DNA of 64,000 bases from Argentina anserina (taxonomy: Eukaryota > Streptophyta > Magnoliopsida > Rosales > Rosaceae). The stretch's first letter is position 1, and each line of letters starts with the position of its first letter. The stretch is from contig NC_065875.1 of NCBI RefSeq assembly GCF_933775445.1, positions 1,550,001-1,614,000 of the forward strand, given 5' to 3'. A model generated the notes under the pieces. The model saw only the letters and a list, made by a program, of their open reading frames with translations. It did no database searches and was not told the DNA's origin. Position numbers and translations under genes: made by a program. Of this stretch, positions 36,111 to 49,650 are shown one piece after another.

Positions 36111-39100
36111 TCATGGGGGAACTAGATCATATGGTAGCTGACCATTGGATCGAGGGTATGAAGACTTATTTTGAGATGATAGAGTGCACAGAGATTGAGA
36201 AGAGAAAGATAGCTACATTCTTTCTCAAAGGTGATGCCCTAGACTGGTGGAAGAGCATGAGACAGACTGTGGATGTGTCTACATTCACATGGGGAGGTTT
36301 CACCACCATATTCCGAGAGAAGTATTTTCCAGCCTCAGTACAGGAGGACTTAGAGTTGGAGTTTCTGGCACTGGTACAGGGAGACATGACCATTAGAGAG
36401 TATGATGCTCGATTCTCGCAGCTGTATTGGTATGTCAGGCCTATGGGTACGACCGCTTTAGCTCAGAAGTATCTACGAGGGCTGAAACAGGAGTACAAAA
36501 CCATGATATCAGTCCTTTGCCTGACTACTAGGGAGTTGATATTTGAGAGTGCCATGAACTTGGAGCAAGCAAATAAGACTCAAGCAGGAGATGTGGGAAG
36601 CAGAGACATAAAGGGAAAGGGCAAGGCGATCTGTACAGGTAGCGAGCACTCAGGACTGACGGGTAGGTCATGGAAGAGGCCAAGACCCCACTATCAGGTT
36701 CCGGCAAGGGCGATACCCCTAGCTAACAGGGCTGCACCATTCAGACCATTGGCAGCGGTGAGGTGTTATGGCTGCAACGAGATGGGACATTACGCCTCAG
36801 CATGCCCGAAACCGAAGAGAGCAGGCTGCCACCGGTGCGGGCAAGTGGGACACATAGCTCGAGATTGTACCCGACCACTTCAGGGTAGGCAGGAACGGCC
36901 GCAGAGACAGCTACCAGCGGGCCAAGCTAGAGTGTTCGCAGTGGGTCAGCGAGACACAGGAGTGGAAGGTACATTATCACTGTTTGACTACCTTGCTAGA
37001 GTATTGTTTGATACTGGAGCATCGCATTCATTCATTGCTAGTTCGGTGGTAGAGATGCTAGGATTGATTCCTACACCTCTTGGGGACACCTTATGTGTCA
37101 CTTCACCCCTTGGAGTGTCACTTGAGTTAGAGACAATCTGCAAAGCTTGTCCTATTTTGATTGGAAGCAGAGAGTTCTCTGCTTCGTTGATTGTGATTCC
37201 GGACCACACTTATGATGTGATCTTGGGGATTGATTGGTTGAGACCACAGCATGCTGTGATTGATTGTTTTGACATGGTGGTGTCCTTTCATAGACCCGGA
37301 GAGCCAGTGTTTCGTTATCGTTGCCTCAAGTCTGATAACGCCATGAGATCAGGAGTTTTGGCACATGTGGAGTCAGTGGATCAAAAAGTAACTATCGCAG
37401 ACATTGTGGTAGTATCTGAGTTTGGTGAAGTGTTCCAAGAGATACCGGGGCTACCTCCTCGAAGAGTGGTAGACTTCTGCATTGATGTAGTACCCGGTAC
37501 AACACCTGTGTCAAAGGCGCCATATAGAATGGGGCAGAATGAACTTAAGGAGCTGAAGGTGCAGATCGATGAGCTATTAGACCAAGGGTTCATTAGACCT
37601 AGCGTTTCACCTTGGGGAGCACCTGTTTTATTCGTGAAGAAGAAAGATGGTTCTCTGCGGTTATGTGTGGACTACAGAGAGCTGAACAAGGTGACCATCA
37701 AGAATATGTATCCCTTACCTAGGATTGATGACTTGTTCGATCAGCTCAAAGGTGCTACGGTGTTCTCTAAGATTGATTTGAGATCTGGTTATCATCAACT
37801 CAGAGTGAAGGAAGAAGATATATCGAAGACATCCTTCAGGACCCGATATGGACATTATGAGTTTGTTGTCATGCCATTTGGTCTAACAAATGCACCAGCT
37901 GTCTTTATGAGTTTGATGAACCAAGTATTTAGCCCTTACTTGGATGAGTTTGTCGTGGTGTTTGTGGATGACATTCTGATATACTCCAAGACAGAAGAAG
38001 AACATGTGGTGCATCTGAGAACGGTGTTGCAGACCCTGAAGGAGGCGAAATTGTATGCCAAGCTAGAGAAGTGTGAATTCTGGAAAGAAGAGGTCAAATT
38101 CCTTGGTCATGTTGTCTCAAAAGATGGAGTACTAGTGGACCCGTCAAAAGTAGAGGCAGTAAAGAATTGGAGTCGTCCAAAGAACCCTAGAGAGATTCGT
38201 AGTTTCCTCGGTCTAGCAGGTTACTACAGGAGGTTTATCGAAGGGTTCTCTAGTATTGCATCTTCATTAACCAAGTTGACCAAGAAAGATACTCCGTTCG
38301 TGTGGACGGATGCATGTGAGGAAGCATTTAGCAAACTAAAGACCAGATTGACCACAGCCCCAGTGTTAACGATTCCATCAAGTGGTGGTGGCTATGTCTT
38401 TTACAGTGATGCTTCGCTTCAAGGTTTGGGTTGTGTGTTGATGCAGCATGGAGGAGTGGTTGCCTATGGCTCGAGACAGCTGAAGATTCATGAGAAGAAT
38501 TACCCGACACACGACCTAGAGCTTGCGGCAGTTGTGTTTGCCTTGAAGATTTGGAGACGTTACTTGTATGGAGAGAAGTTTCAACTCTTTTCAGATCATA
38601 AGAGTTTGAAGTACTTGTTCTCTCAGAAGGAGCTGAATATGAGGCAAAGGAGATGGATGGAACTCCTCAAGGACTATGACTTCACATTAGAGTACCACCC
38701 GGGGAAGGCAAATGTGGTGGCCGATGCCTTGAGCAGGAAACCGAGAGGCGTGGTGGCTTCACTTATGATCCAGGAATGGTTCATGCTCGAAACTGCATCG
38801 GAGTTTGATTTGGTACCATCAGGAGGAGAACCAAGGGTCTTCCTTAGTAGTGTCATGGTACAACCCACATTGATCACGAGGATCATACAGGGTCAGGCGA
38901 GAGATAAAATCACTCAAGCTAATTTGGCAGATTTAGTAGTGGATATGCTTGATGAGTGCCCTTCCGAGTGGAGAGTTGGACCCGATGGAGGGTTGAGGTT
39001 TGGGGCAAGATTGTGTGTCCCAAATTGTGATGATCTTCGGGAGGAGGTTCTTCGTATGGCACATCGTTCACGCTATACCGTCCATCCAGGGAACACCAAG

Positions 39101-40312
39101 ATGTACAAGGACCTATGCAGACAATTCTGGTGGAACGGTATTAAGAAAGATGTAGCAGAGTTTGTATCGAAGTGCCTTACATGTCAGCAAGTGAAAGCAG
39201 AACATCAACGACCAGCTGGCATGTTGAAACCACTGACTATTCCTCTTTGTAAGTGGGAGCAGATATCTATGGATTTTGTGACCGGATTGCCTAGATCGAA
39301 AAAGGGTCACGATGCCATATCGGTGATTGTCGATCGGTTGACGAAGTCGGCTCATTTTCTCCCAGTGTCGATGAAGTACTCAGTGGACGTGCTTGGGAAA
39401 CTATATGTGGATGAGGTAGTGAGACTTCATGGTGCTCCAGTTTCTATTGTTTCTGATAGAGATGCACATTTCACTTCGAAGTTCTGGGGTGGTTTGCAGA
39501 AGGCGATGGTCACTACCTTGGATATGAGTACAGCTTTTCACCCTCAGACGGATGGACAGACAGAGAGGGTGAATCAGGTGATGGAAGACATGTTGAGAGC
39601 ATGTGTGTTGGATTTCAAGGGTAGCTGGGAAGATCATTTGAGATTGATTGAGTTTGCCTACAACAACAGCTACCACTCTAGCATCGGTATGGCACCTTAT
39701 GAGGCTCTTTATGGTAGACCATGTCGTTCACCGATCTGTTGGGCCGAGGTTGGTGATGAGGCACTGATGGGTCCAGAGGTTGTTCAGGAAACCACGGAGA
39801 AGATCTCGATCATTCGGGATAGAATCCGGACCGCACAGAGTAGACAGAAGAGCTATGCAGACCTAAAGAGGAGACATGTGGAGTTTGAGATCGGCGATCA
39901 TGTGTTCTTGAAAGTTTCACCTATGAGGGGTGTGGTGAGATTTGGCAAGAAGGGAAAGTTGGCTCCGAGGTACGTTGGGCCCTTCGAGATACTTGAGAAG
40001 GTGGGCGAACTACCTTATCGACTAGCCTTGCCTACTAGCATGTCGGGCGTTCACAACGTCTTCCACATTTCCATGTTGAGGAAGTATGTACCAGATGAGT
40101 CACATGTGATCGATCATAGCACCATTGAAGTGAAGGAAAATGCCACATTTGTGGTAGAGCCGGTTCGTATCCTGGATAGATCCACAAAGAAGCTTCGGAG
40201 GAGAGAAGTTGAGCTAGTCAAGGTGCTGTGGAGTCACCATGATGAGGGTGATGCATCTTGGGAGCTAGAGTCAGACATGATGACTAGATATCCACAGTTG
40301 TTTGTTGAGTGA
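36089..40312 (+). CDS. Ty3/Gypsy gag-pol polyprotein (5' end broken)
   Basis: Open for 1407 residues; the first 10 or so are out-of-frame readthrough, not native gag. Retrotransposon gag domain about 12-160. Two CCHC zinc knuckles at about 226-239 and 247-260. Aspartic protease with DTGASHSFI at 308. Reverse transcriptase about 480-690 with the active-site FVDD at 625-628. RNase H about 765-885 (SDAS at 773, ADALSR at 878). Integrase with an HHCC zinc finger (H992, H999, C1029, C1032) and catalytic D1062, D1123, E1159 with 35 residues between the last two. The tail, to 1407, holds a chromodomain-like segment ([16 protein letters not shown]). All catalytic residues checked are present, so pol looks functional; only the gag start is damaged. 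The product would serve reverse transcription and integration of the element. Confidence 0.93.
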   Translation: MHCQRRPFMGELDHMVADHWIEGMKTYFEMIECTEIEKRKIATFFLKGDALDWWKSMRQTVDVSTFTWGGFTTIFREKYFPASVQEDLELEFLALVQGDMTIREYDARFSQLYWYVRPMGTTALAQKYLRGLKQEYKTMISVLCLTTRELIFESAMNLEQANKTQAGDVGSRDIKGKGKAICTGSEHSGLTGRSWKRPRPHYQVPARAIPLANRAAPFRPLAAVRCYGCNEMGHYASACPKPKRAGCHRCGQVGHIARDCTRPLQGRQERPQRQLPAGQARVFAVGQRDTGVEGTLSLFDYLARVLFDTGASHSFIASSVVEMLGLIPTPLGDTLCVTSPLGVSLELETICKACPILIGSREFSASLIVIPDHTYDVILGIDWLRPQHAVIDCFDMVVSFHRPGEPVFRYRCLKSDNAMRSGVLAHVESVDQKVTIADIVVVSEFGEVFQEIPGLPPRRVVDFCIDVVPGTTPVSKAPYRMGQNELKELKVQIDELLDQGFIRPSVSPWGAPVLFVKKKDGSLRLCVDYRELNKVTIKNMYPLPRIDDLFDQLKGATVFSKIDLRSGYHQLRVKEEDISKTSFRTRYGHYEFVVMPFGLTNAPAVFMSLMNQVFSPYLDEFVVVFVDDILIYSKTEEEHVVHLRTVLQTLKEAKLYAKLEKCEFWKEEVKFLGHVVSKDGVLVDPSKVEAVKNWSRPKNPREIRSFLGLAGYYRRFIEGFSSIASSLTKLTKKDTPFVWTDACEEAFSKLKTRLTTAPVLTIPSSGGGYVFYSDASLQGLGCVLMQHGGVVAYGSRQLKIHEKNYPTHDLELAAVVFALKIWRRYLYGEKFQLFSDHKSLKYLFSQKELNMRQRRWMELLKDYDFTLEYHPGKANVVADALSRKPRGVVASLMIQEWFMLETASEFDLVPSGGEPRVFLSSVMVQPTLITRIIQGQARDKITQANLADLVVDMLDECPSEWRVGPDGGLRFGARLCVPNCDDLREEVLRMAHRSRYTVHPGNTKMYKDLCRQFWWNGIKKDVAEFVSKCLTCQQVKAEHQRPAGMLKPLTIPLCKWEQISMDFVTGLPRSKKGHDAISVIVDRLTKSAHFLPVSMKYSVDVLGKLYVDEVVRLHGAPVSIVSDRDAHFTSKFWGGLQKAMVTTLDMSTAFHPQTDGQTERVNQVMEDMLRACVLDFKGSWEDHLRLIEFAYNNSYHSSIGMAPYEALYGRPCRSPICWAEVGDEALMGPEVVQETTEKISIIRDRIRTAQSRQKSYADLKRRHVEFEIGDHVFLKVSPMRGVVRFGKKGKLAPRYVGPFEILEKVGELPYRLALPTSMSGVHNVFHISMLRKYVPDESHVIDHSTIEVKENATFVVEPVRILDRSTKKLRRREVELVKVLWSHHDEGDASWELESDMMTRYPQLFVE

Positions 40313-40339
40313 GCTTGAATTTCGGGACGAAATTCCTTT

Positions 40340-40350
40340 AAGGGGGGTAG
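40340..40350 (+). other. polypurine tract
   Basis: aaggggggtag directly before the 3' LTR; primes plus-strand synthesis. The same tract occurs in the minus-strand element at 48900-48910. Confidence 0.85.
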
Positions 40351-40352
40351 AT

Positions 40353-43173
40353 TGTAATAACCCTAAATTTCAAAACAATATTTGGTTTAATTTAAATTCT
40401 TTTAAGTTGTGAAGTTTGATTAAAAACGAATGTGATGGTTGCGATACTTTGAAACGAAAAACGGAAACGTTTTCGGAACGTTTATTAAGAAAAACGTTAC
40501 GTTTCCGAACGAAATTATCGACTTTTATTCCGTCGATCGGTTGCGAAAACTTCCTTCACGAAAGTTGTAGATTGCGAAAACTTCCTTCACGAAAGTTGTA
40601 GATTGCGAAAACTTCCTTCACGAAAGTTGTAGAGCTCGTCGATATGAGTTCGTGGATATGTGACGCGTTCTAATCGGACGACGTACGTAAAAGTTATTAA
40701 CGACGGAAGTTAGTTTCCGATTTTGGGAGGGGGTATAAAAGGAAATGTTTTTAGCTAGGGTTCCCATAATTGGAAACCCTTTCGTTCCTCTCTCACCCCG
40801 CCTCCCTCTTTCTCTCTCTCTCCCCGAAACTCACTCACCCTCACCTCAGAGAACCGCCCCCGGCGATCTACCACGCAGGGCAGCCGTGACGTGCACCGCT
40901 CGGCCTAACGACATCGCGAGGACCCCTGCAGCCACCCTTCAGCTCGCCAGCTCGAGCCTCGCCGCCGTGAGGACGCCCGACGTCGCCAAGTTTCTGCAAA
41001 TCGCCGCGCCGAGCTTCTCAGCCACCACCGAGCTAGAAGCGAGCTCACCACCATCGAATCGAGGTGAGATTCATGTTAGTGATGTATTGTGTGATCGTTG
41101 TGATGATTTTTAGCATTTTTGGAGTGAATCGAAGGGAGGACGGAGGAGAGGGTACCGCTGCCTAAAGGCGGCGCGTGGGAGAGCGTGGGAGGCGTAGGAG
41201 GCGTAGGAGGTGGTCTGTGACCGTGGGGAGGAAGAGGAGGAAGAAAAGGAGAGAAATGGGGTGGTGGTGGTGTGATGCGCACCGTTGGGGGGTGTCGGCG
41301 CGTGGGCCCCACGCGCGGCCTGCCGGAGGTGGCGCGTGTGCCACGTGCGGCGGTGTGAACAGTTTTGACAGAAGGGTATTTTGGTAATTTACTGTGTACG
41401 GTAAATGTAAATTTTAATTACGTACGGTAAATGTAAATATAAATTATTTTCAGTAAATGTAAAAAATAATTTGTAAAAGGGTAATTTAGTAAATTTTATT
41501 TACTGAGATTGTATTTACATTTAAACAGTACGTATACGTACATAAATACGTATATAATATTTATACATACAGAAATACGTATATAGTATTTATACGTACA
41601 GAAATACATATATAGGATTTATACGTACAGAAATACGTATATAGTATTTATACGTATAGAAATACGTATTAAGTGTATATTTGTACAGTAACCGTGAATA
41701 GTAACAGTGAACAGTAACACTGAACAGTAACTTCGTAAAACCGAAAATTGCTGAACAGTAACCGATTATTACTGTTTCGGCATTTAAAGGTTTACGAAAC
41801 GATTCTAAATTTTTTTCTTATCTTTTCAAGGTGATCGTTAAATCGAGGAAAGGAATTATCTTCGGGAATTGTGGAATTACGCTCAAGTCAATAAGGTGAG
41901 TAAAATCTCACATATTTACGAATCTATCCTTGCGGTGATTCTAAGATGTTTGCAAGAGTTTTTATTATTGAAATACAACATGTATACAATATAATGGATT
42001 CTATATATATTGTAATAAATGGTAATAAGTACATATATATATAATTTGCTATATTGTATACTGTTATGAATTCATCTGGATTAGGTCAATTTGATGACAA
42101 GCATATGAGTTTAATATTGAAATTGTTAAACGTTTTGTCTTCGGACGTGTTTATAAATTATGACATGTATAAGATATAATGAATTATATATATATATCGT
42201 ACAAATGGTAAATAAATACGTATATATATAGTTTGTTATATAATATACTGTTATGATTTTATTGTGATTTTGATTTGTACAATATGATGTGAGATTATTG
42301 TACGTGATTTTTAACATTGAGATTGTTAAAATGTTGAGTTGTCTTCGGACGTGATTTGGTACAATATGATGTGAGATTATTGTACGTGTTTGGCAAGTCG
42401 GAACCTAGCCTTTGGCCGGGCGAAAGTTACGATACAGTTAGAGCTCTAGTCTGTCTGTCTTAGTACTGCATGTGAGGTAACGGGTGGTTATCTGCTCATG
42501 GGTACTCAGATTGTTTTGGATGTTGGGTAGCGGGTGGCTATCCAATATCGGCGGTGTATTACGAGAGGGGTAACAGATGTGTACCAGCGTTCTTGGTACT
42601 CGTATTATAAATGCATTTGGGTAACCAGAAGGGTTACTTAATTTTCTCATGAGCGTTTCATTTCATATTCCTTTGGGACAACCAGATGGGCTGTCCATTG
42701 ACTTATGATGGCATTTATATTTGTTGATTTGTGATTTTTCGTATATTTTGATATGCGAATTATATTTTGATTTTACTCATACGAGCTATAAGCTTACCGG
42801 GTTTGTGTTTACAATCCCGGTGCACCAATTCGATGGTGTAGGGGATAATTCCGCAGGTGCTGATTAGTGGAGATTGAGCAACGACTCCGGAGGCTCGAAG
42901 TCGTTCGTATCCTACTTGTGGTGAGGTTTTAGCGTGGATTTGTGTGTGAGAATTGGTGTGATTTTATTTGTGAGATTTGTGAGGATTATTACATTTCCAT
43001 TTTATGTATGGATTATAAATTTGGGTTGTAATAATTGGTTTGTCTGAGTTGTATTGAGAACTCAGAATTGATCTGCTGTGACATTTAAATGATTTCGATT
43101 TCATTGAGATTATTTTGTGTTAAACGACTTTAGAATTTTGAGTTTTTAACCTCGAAATTTTGGGGTCGTTACA
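40353..43173 (+). repeat. 3' LTR of the Tekay-like element
   Basis: 2821 bp, same ends as the 5' LTR. It keeps the 34-bp GC-rich block (41297-41330). It has three tandem copies of a 31-bp unit (attgcgaaaacttccttcac...) near 40540-40632 and about five units of the acgtataaatacgtat array at 41540-41670. Confidence 0.93.
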
Positions 43174-45907
43174 GTAAACACACATATGTTTCCTATCATG
43201 CATTTTCTTTACATTCATAATATTTCTAGTTCTAATAAGTTTGTTATTTCCTAGTTCTAGTCTTAATAGGATTACCCATATTTTAGAGCATATATAAAGC
43301 ATTCATTCAATTAATATAATTCAAGTTATTTAGAGGTTTATCTCTTATAATACCTTTTTATATTTCGATTTAACGTTTGCCTTCTGATCTTATCTTTTTA
43401 CCCATACCTTTTACTGCATTATCGTGTTAGCATAGGAGCTAATGTTTAGCAAGGGAATTTACTTTTGTCGTTTTATTTTCAGTCTATAAGATGGAAAGAA
43501 TTGACTAATTGGTGTGCAGATGAAATTGCTTATTCAAAACTAGTTAAAAACAGCAAAAGCAAAACAGAGGTTTTGGGGAACAAAAGAATATACTTGGATT
43601 AATTGCAGCAAACATGGTTTACATTAATACTCTATTGGTAGTCCGCTATTCTCACAAACTTAAGGGAAAAGATCCAAAACCTATATTTCCAAGGCAAAAA
43701 TATATTTTAGCAATTTTAGCTTTTTATTTGAGAAGCTTATCAAGACAAGCTTCGGTTACACTTCCTTCACATCATTCACAAGGCTCTCCAAAAAGAAAAT
43801 TATACTTCATGCATGTTTAGTACCTATAAACAGATAGGTTGAAGTCGTCTTGCATGAAACTCCCCTTGTGTATGTTTGCTGGAACACTAGGGTGACGCCA
43901 TTCATAAGAGGTCCATTGTGGACAAAATTTGCAGAAATTTGATCATCCTCGAGCTAAACAACACTAAAGTTGGATAATGGATGCAGTACCAACGATTTTC
44001 TAATCAATTTTGCAGGTACCACAATCTTCCTAATGTAAGGATACTCATTATGTTGTCCAAACCATCAACCCTGAGTGCATACTACGAAATTGGTCAGCAG
44101 TCCACCACTACATCCCGAGTCACATGAACGATATACATTTATAAGACAATGCCATCAAAACAATCAAATATAAGAAAGTGCATAACCATTCCATTAGAAA
44201 TAAGAAAGCAACAAACTGTCTATACAAAAACAGAATTACCACCAGTACTGTAAATTTTGTAGATGTTATAAAATGAATGTATGTGAATCCTACTAGAAAT
44301 CATAATACATAAAAAAGAGGCACACAAGTCCTAACAATCTGGAGGATGAGGAGATTCGTACTTAAAGCATGAGAAGGATCTAAAAAAATCGTCTCAATCA
44401 ACATTATGGTTTGTGTTGATATTCATATGCAGATTGAAGATAAAAACAAAAAAAAGTAAGGAATTTCCAACCAACTTGAAATCTGTAATGTCAAAATGTA
44501 CACTCGCTTAACCATCTCAGGAGAGGTTCAGTAAACTTAATTACAGATACATCATAGATCAACTTATTATTTCCAGCATTAAATTAGTATATGATCGAGA
44601 TTGAGATTGCAGTAGGCTGAAAATACTTAAATACAATTAATAAATTAGCTGAACTTTCAGCCGTTAAGTTTTGTGGAGAAAAAAGTGTAATACTTTAAAA
44701 ATCAATCAACACTTAACAGCTCAGATCAAATTTTTTACACACACACACATAGACAAACAATATGATCAAATTAAAAAAAATTCAATACTTCAGAAATTTC
44801 AGCATACAATATATATCACAGTATATATCATTATATATTATGACCAAACATCATGATCACAGTCCATGACTCCATATATTGCTGTTTACTGAGACTCACT
44901 AGCTCCCCTGTTGTCAAATGATGAACTCCTACCGGTGCAAGCTCCCTTTATCTATAAGATTACAAGCAATAAACCATCAGAGTATGAAATCTACTCCTAC
45001 AAAGTTCATGGTTGTGAAGTGCTTTACATTTATAACAAACAAGTCAATCCTTAAAATAGATCCTATAAGCACCTATATTTATTAGGACATTTCATTACAG
45101 ATGAAATCAATAAAACGAATAAAACTTGTCACAATTCTTTCATCATATGATTTTAAATTTAACAAAATCCTAATCACTCAGATTGTTAAGAATATAGGTT
45201 ATGTTGAAAGGTTATTTCAGTCAATAGGCTATATAGGACTATAAAGAAAATTATGTACTCTTTTGTTACTTACCAAGAATATTATACTAAATGTAGTCTT
45301 TTTGAAATCTGATTTTGCTCTCCTTCAATTTTTTTAAGGGGTTTGGATCCGGTTTTAATTAATAATCCTTAAATTTCTTTACTTCTTCTGTATTTTCAAT
45401 TGAATAAATCACAATACTCAACACATATGACATTGAATTAATAAAAATTCCTAGCCTTTTTGTCATGAAAGAGGCTTCGCTACTCTGATCAATAGCAACA
45501 AATTACTTTCCCTAACCAATATTTTACCTTGCAAGTAAACAATGAAAAAAAAACCATTACTTGAAGGAGCAAACGCAAACTTTACACCAGAGCCATTTTA
45601 ATAACAAATAACCTCAAGAGAAAAATTTAAACAATTCAGTTTTTCTCTGAAGAAAGATTCCAAACCAATCACAAGTCACATAAGCACCAACTGGAACCTA
45701 GTCATTCTTGTTGAAAAACTGAACAACTTGCGGAAGCTTTTTTAAATTTCTTCTTGATAAAAAGTAAGGTTACAACACTAAGCTATATAACCATGCATGC
45801 ATCACCGGTGGGATGACATGATGCCCTACCTCTTATTCTAGCAAAGATATATGATAACCTGACATAACCGAAATACCTGATACTCAAAGATCCATGCAAG
45901 ACAGCGC
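43174..45907. other. intergenic, nothing recognised
   Basis: 2.7 kb of AT-rich DNA between the two large retrotransposons. Frames are short and unlike known families. The last few hundred bases are probably the 3' flank of the SEO pseudogene. Confidence 0.5.
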
Positions 45908-46015
45908 TTAATGATGTGCAGTAGAACCATTAATGTGGCAGCACTTGTAACTGATGAAAGTCTCCATACTACGGTGGCAATCAGGGCACTTCATCGAATC
46001 CGGAACCTTTCCAGT

Positions 46016-48897
46016 TGTAACGACCCCAAAATTTCGAGCTTAAAAACTCAAAATTCTAAAGTCGTTAAACACCAAACAATCTCAAATAAATAGAAATCAT
46101 TAAAGCGTAACAGCGGATCACATCTGAGTTTAAAATATAACTCAGTCAAGCCGATTATTACAAACCCAAATGATAATTCAACATATAACAAATGGAATTG
46201 TATAATCCTCACAACCTCACAAATAAAATCACACCAAATCGCACACACAATCCACGCTGGAACCTCACCACGACTGGATGCGATTGACTTCGAGTCTTCG
46301 GAGTCGTCACTCAATCACCACTACTCAGCACCTGCGGAAGTATCCCCTACACCATTGTAATTGGTGCACCGGGATTGCAACACAAACCCGGTAAGCTTTA
46401 CAGCTCGTATGAGTAAAATATTAAAATAACTCTCGTCTCATAAAAGACACAACTCCACATCAACACAGCATAATGAAAATCATGAGAAAACGAGCAACCC
46501 ATCTGGTTACTCTAATACTTTCACAAAATGGTAACTAATGAGCGCTGGTACACATCCGTTACCCCTCACTTAGTATACCGCTGATGTTGGGTAACCACCC
46601 GCCACCCAACATCCAAACAAGCTGAGTACCCATGATCAGATAACCACCCGTTACCTCCATGCAGTACTATGGCAGACAGACTAGAGCTCTAACTGTATCG
46701 TAACTTTCGCCCGGCCAAAGGCTAGGTTCCGACTTGCCTCACATGTACAATAATCTCACATCATATTGTACCACACATCACGTCCGAAGACAAATCACAA
46801 TATTTCACATTTTCCGAGATAAAATCATGTACAATAATCACTCATCATATTGTACGTTTTAAAACTTTCACAATATATCATAATAAAAATCATAACAGTA
46901 TATTATATAGCAAACTATATATATTTGTATTTATTTACCATTTATACAATATATACATAGTCCACTATATCATATACATGTCATATTTCATAAACACCTG
47001 AAAAATTACGTACGATAATCTCACATCATATCGTACCATTAAAATCACACATGCACAATTTTTCTGTCACCGAGATGACTATTTTTAATGAATTAATAAC
47101 AGTATGTAATTTAATGAACTATATATATATATATGTATTTATTACCATTATACTATATATACGTAGTCCACTAAGTTATATACATGTTGTAATTCATTAA
47201 ATAAACACACTTGCAAAAATGTTGAATCACCACGAGGGTAGATTCGTAATTCAGTGAGATTTTACTCACCTTATCGACTCAAGCGTAAATCCTCAATTCC
47301 CGTTGATAATTCCTTTCCTCGATTTAACGATCACCTTAAAAGAATAAGAAAAGAATTTAGAATCGTTTCGTAAACCTTTAAATGCCAAAACAGTAATAAA
47401 CAGTTACTGTTCAGCAATTTTGGTTTATACGAAGTTACTGTTCACGGTTCACTATTCACGGTTACTGTGCAATACTCAATTAATACGTATTTTTGTACGT
47501 ATAAATACTATATACGTATTTCTGTACGTATAAATATTAAATACGTATTTCTGTACGTATAAATATTAATACGTATTTCTGTACGTATAAATATTAATAC
47601 GTATTTATGTACGTATAAATATTAATACGTATTTCTGTACGTATACGTACGATTTAAATGTAAATACAACTCAGTAAATAAAATTTACTAAATTACCCTT
47701 TTACAAATTACTTTTTACATTTACTGAAAGTAATTTATAATTACATTTACCGTAGGTAAAACTTAATTACATTTACCATACGTAAATAAAATTTACATTT
47801 ACCGTTACACAGTAAATTACCAAAATACCCTTTCAGTCAAAACTAATTACACCACCTCACACGGCGGCGCGTGTGGCACACGCGCCGAGGCTAACCACGG
47901 AGCGTGTGACGCCACCGCCGTGCCTAAACTCTCCCCCTCCTCCCCCTCTTCCTTCCTACGGCCTTCAACCACCCCTAGGCTACCCCTAACACCCTCACGC
48001 GCCGCCTAGAGGCGGCGGTATCTCCCACCCTCCTTCACTGCCGATCCTTCCCAAATTCGAATCCAAATTCTCCCAATCACCCCCAAATCACCATACAAGC
48101 ACACACAACTTCAAATCAACAATCATACCTAGCTCAAATGGAGATTTCGATTCGTCGGTGGTGACGTGAGGGAGGCCGACGCAGTCGATGCGAGTGGAGG
48201 TGAGGCCGTGTGGAGGCGAGGCCGTGTGGAGGTGAATCGGGGTTCAACCCTTATCGCGGAGGCTCCGGAGGCGAGTGGAGGATGGTGTCGGCGAAGGAGC
48301 TCGGGGAATGAGTGATGCTCTCGGCGGTGAGGTTGAGCGCTGCAAGCTCAGGGGTTGGAGAGGGGAGCGGCGTGGTGCTTCCCGGCTAGGCGGTGACAAG
48401 CACGTCTCCCTGTTGAAGGGAGATCGGAGGTGAGGCCGAAAGTGAGAGGGAGAGGGATCGGGGAGAAGGGGAGAGGAAGAGAGAGAGAGAGAGAGAGAGA
48501 GAGAATGCGGCGGAAAAGAAAAGGGTTTCCTGTTATGGAAACCCTAGTTACAAAAATTCCCTTTTTATACTAGTTTCCAAATCGGAAACTAACTTCCGAC
48601 GCGAATAACTTTTACGTACGATGTCCGTTGCGAACGCGTCACATGTCCATGCACTCGTATCGACGAGCTCTACAACTTTCGTGAAGAAAGTTTTCATCAA
48701 CGATCGACGGAATAAAAGTCGATATATTTGTTACGGAAACGTAACGTTTTTTTTTTTTTTAAATTAAGCGTTCCGATAACGTTTTCGTTTTCGATTTCCC
48801 GATGTTACAAAATGGAACGAACACGATTTCATATTTTCGAAAACTTATAACTTTAGAAATAGTCGATTAACTCGACCCGAAAAATCGGGTTATTACA
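46016..48897 (-). repeat. 3' LTR of the non-autonomous element
   Basis: 2882 bp. Lacks the 34-bp GC-rich block present in its partner LTR. Its acgtataaatattaatacgt array (about 47490-47655) has fewer units than the partner's. Confidence 0.92.
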
Positions 48898-48899
48898 TT

Positions 48900-48910
48900 C
48901 TACCCCCCTT
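48900..48910 (-). other. polypurine tract
   Basis: Minus-strand aaggggggtag next to the 3' LTR, unmutated. Confidence 0.8.
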
Positions 48911-49117
48911 AAAGGAATTTCGTCCCGAAATTCAAGCTTACTCAACAATAACTGTGGATATCTTGTTTCCATAATTGACTCTAGCTCCAAGGTTGCATCA
49001 CCTTCATCATGATAGTTCCACCACACCTGGACTAGTTCTACTTCATTCCTCCAAAGCTTCTCGTGGATCTATCCAAATCACCACTGGCTTAATAACGATT
49101 GTGGCATTTTCCTTCAC

Positions 49118-49650
49118 CTAAATGGTGTTATGATCACACACATGCAACACATCAGGTTCATACTTCCTCAACTTGGAAATGCAGAGGATGTTGTGAACAT
49201 CCGACATGCTAGTAGGCAAGGTTAGTCGATAAGCTAGTTCGCCCACCTTCTCAATTATCTCAAAGGGCCCAACGTACCTCGGTGCCAACTTTCCTTTCTT
49301 GTCGAATCTCACTACACCTCTCATAGGTGAAACTTCCATGAACACATGATCACCAATCTCAAATTCCTCATGTCTCCTCTTCAAGTCTGCATAGCTCTTC
49401 TGTCTACTCTGGGCGGTCCGGATTCTATTTCGAATAATCGAGATCTTCTCCGTGGTTTCCTGAACCACCTCTGGCCCATCAGTGCCTCATCGCCAACTTC
49501 GGCCCAACAGATCGGAGGTCGACATGGCTTACTATAACATGCCTCATAGGGTACCATGCCGATGCTGGAATGGTAACTGTTGTTGTAAGCAACTCAATCG
49601 ATCCTCAAATGATCTTCCCCGTTACCCATAATATCCAGCATATATGCTCT
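49118..49650 (-). pseudogene. integrase C-terminal remnant
   Basis: A minus-strand frame of 116 residues (49468-49118) matches the integrase end of the Tekay-like polyprotein from [12 protein letters not shown] through the GPFEI region, then stops before the chromodomain-like tail. The preceding 180 bases match the [12 protein letters not shown] and [10 protein letters not shown] regions in a shifted frame. Confidence 0.85.

Larger units (their letters stand above)
33003..43173 (+). mobile_element. Ty3/Gypsy retrotransposon, Tekay-like, nearly intact
   Basis: A 10.2-kb element: 5' LTR 33003-35625, primer-binding site 35628-35639, gag-pol, polypurine tract 40340-40350, 3' LTR 40353-43173. The domain order protease, RT, RNase H, integrase, then a chromodomain-like tail marks Ty3/Gypsy chromoviruses; the long LTRs and tail fit the Tekay/Del lineage (inference). 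The LTRs are very similar, differing mostly by indels in tandem repeats, so insertion is recent. No target duplication is visible: flanks are tatgg (32998-33002) and gtaaa (43174-43178). Confidence 0.93.

Noticed and set aside
43614..43820. 68-residue frame between the two large retrotransposons
   Set aside because: No family resemblance, no neighbouring exons, and no codon bias in an AT-rich spacer.
46048..46314. 88-residue minus-strand frame repeated at 52666-52932
   Set aside because: Identical because both lie in LTRs of the same element; no independent evidence of coding.
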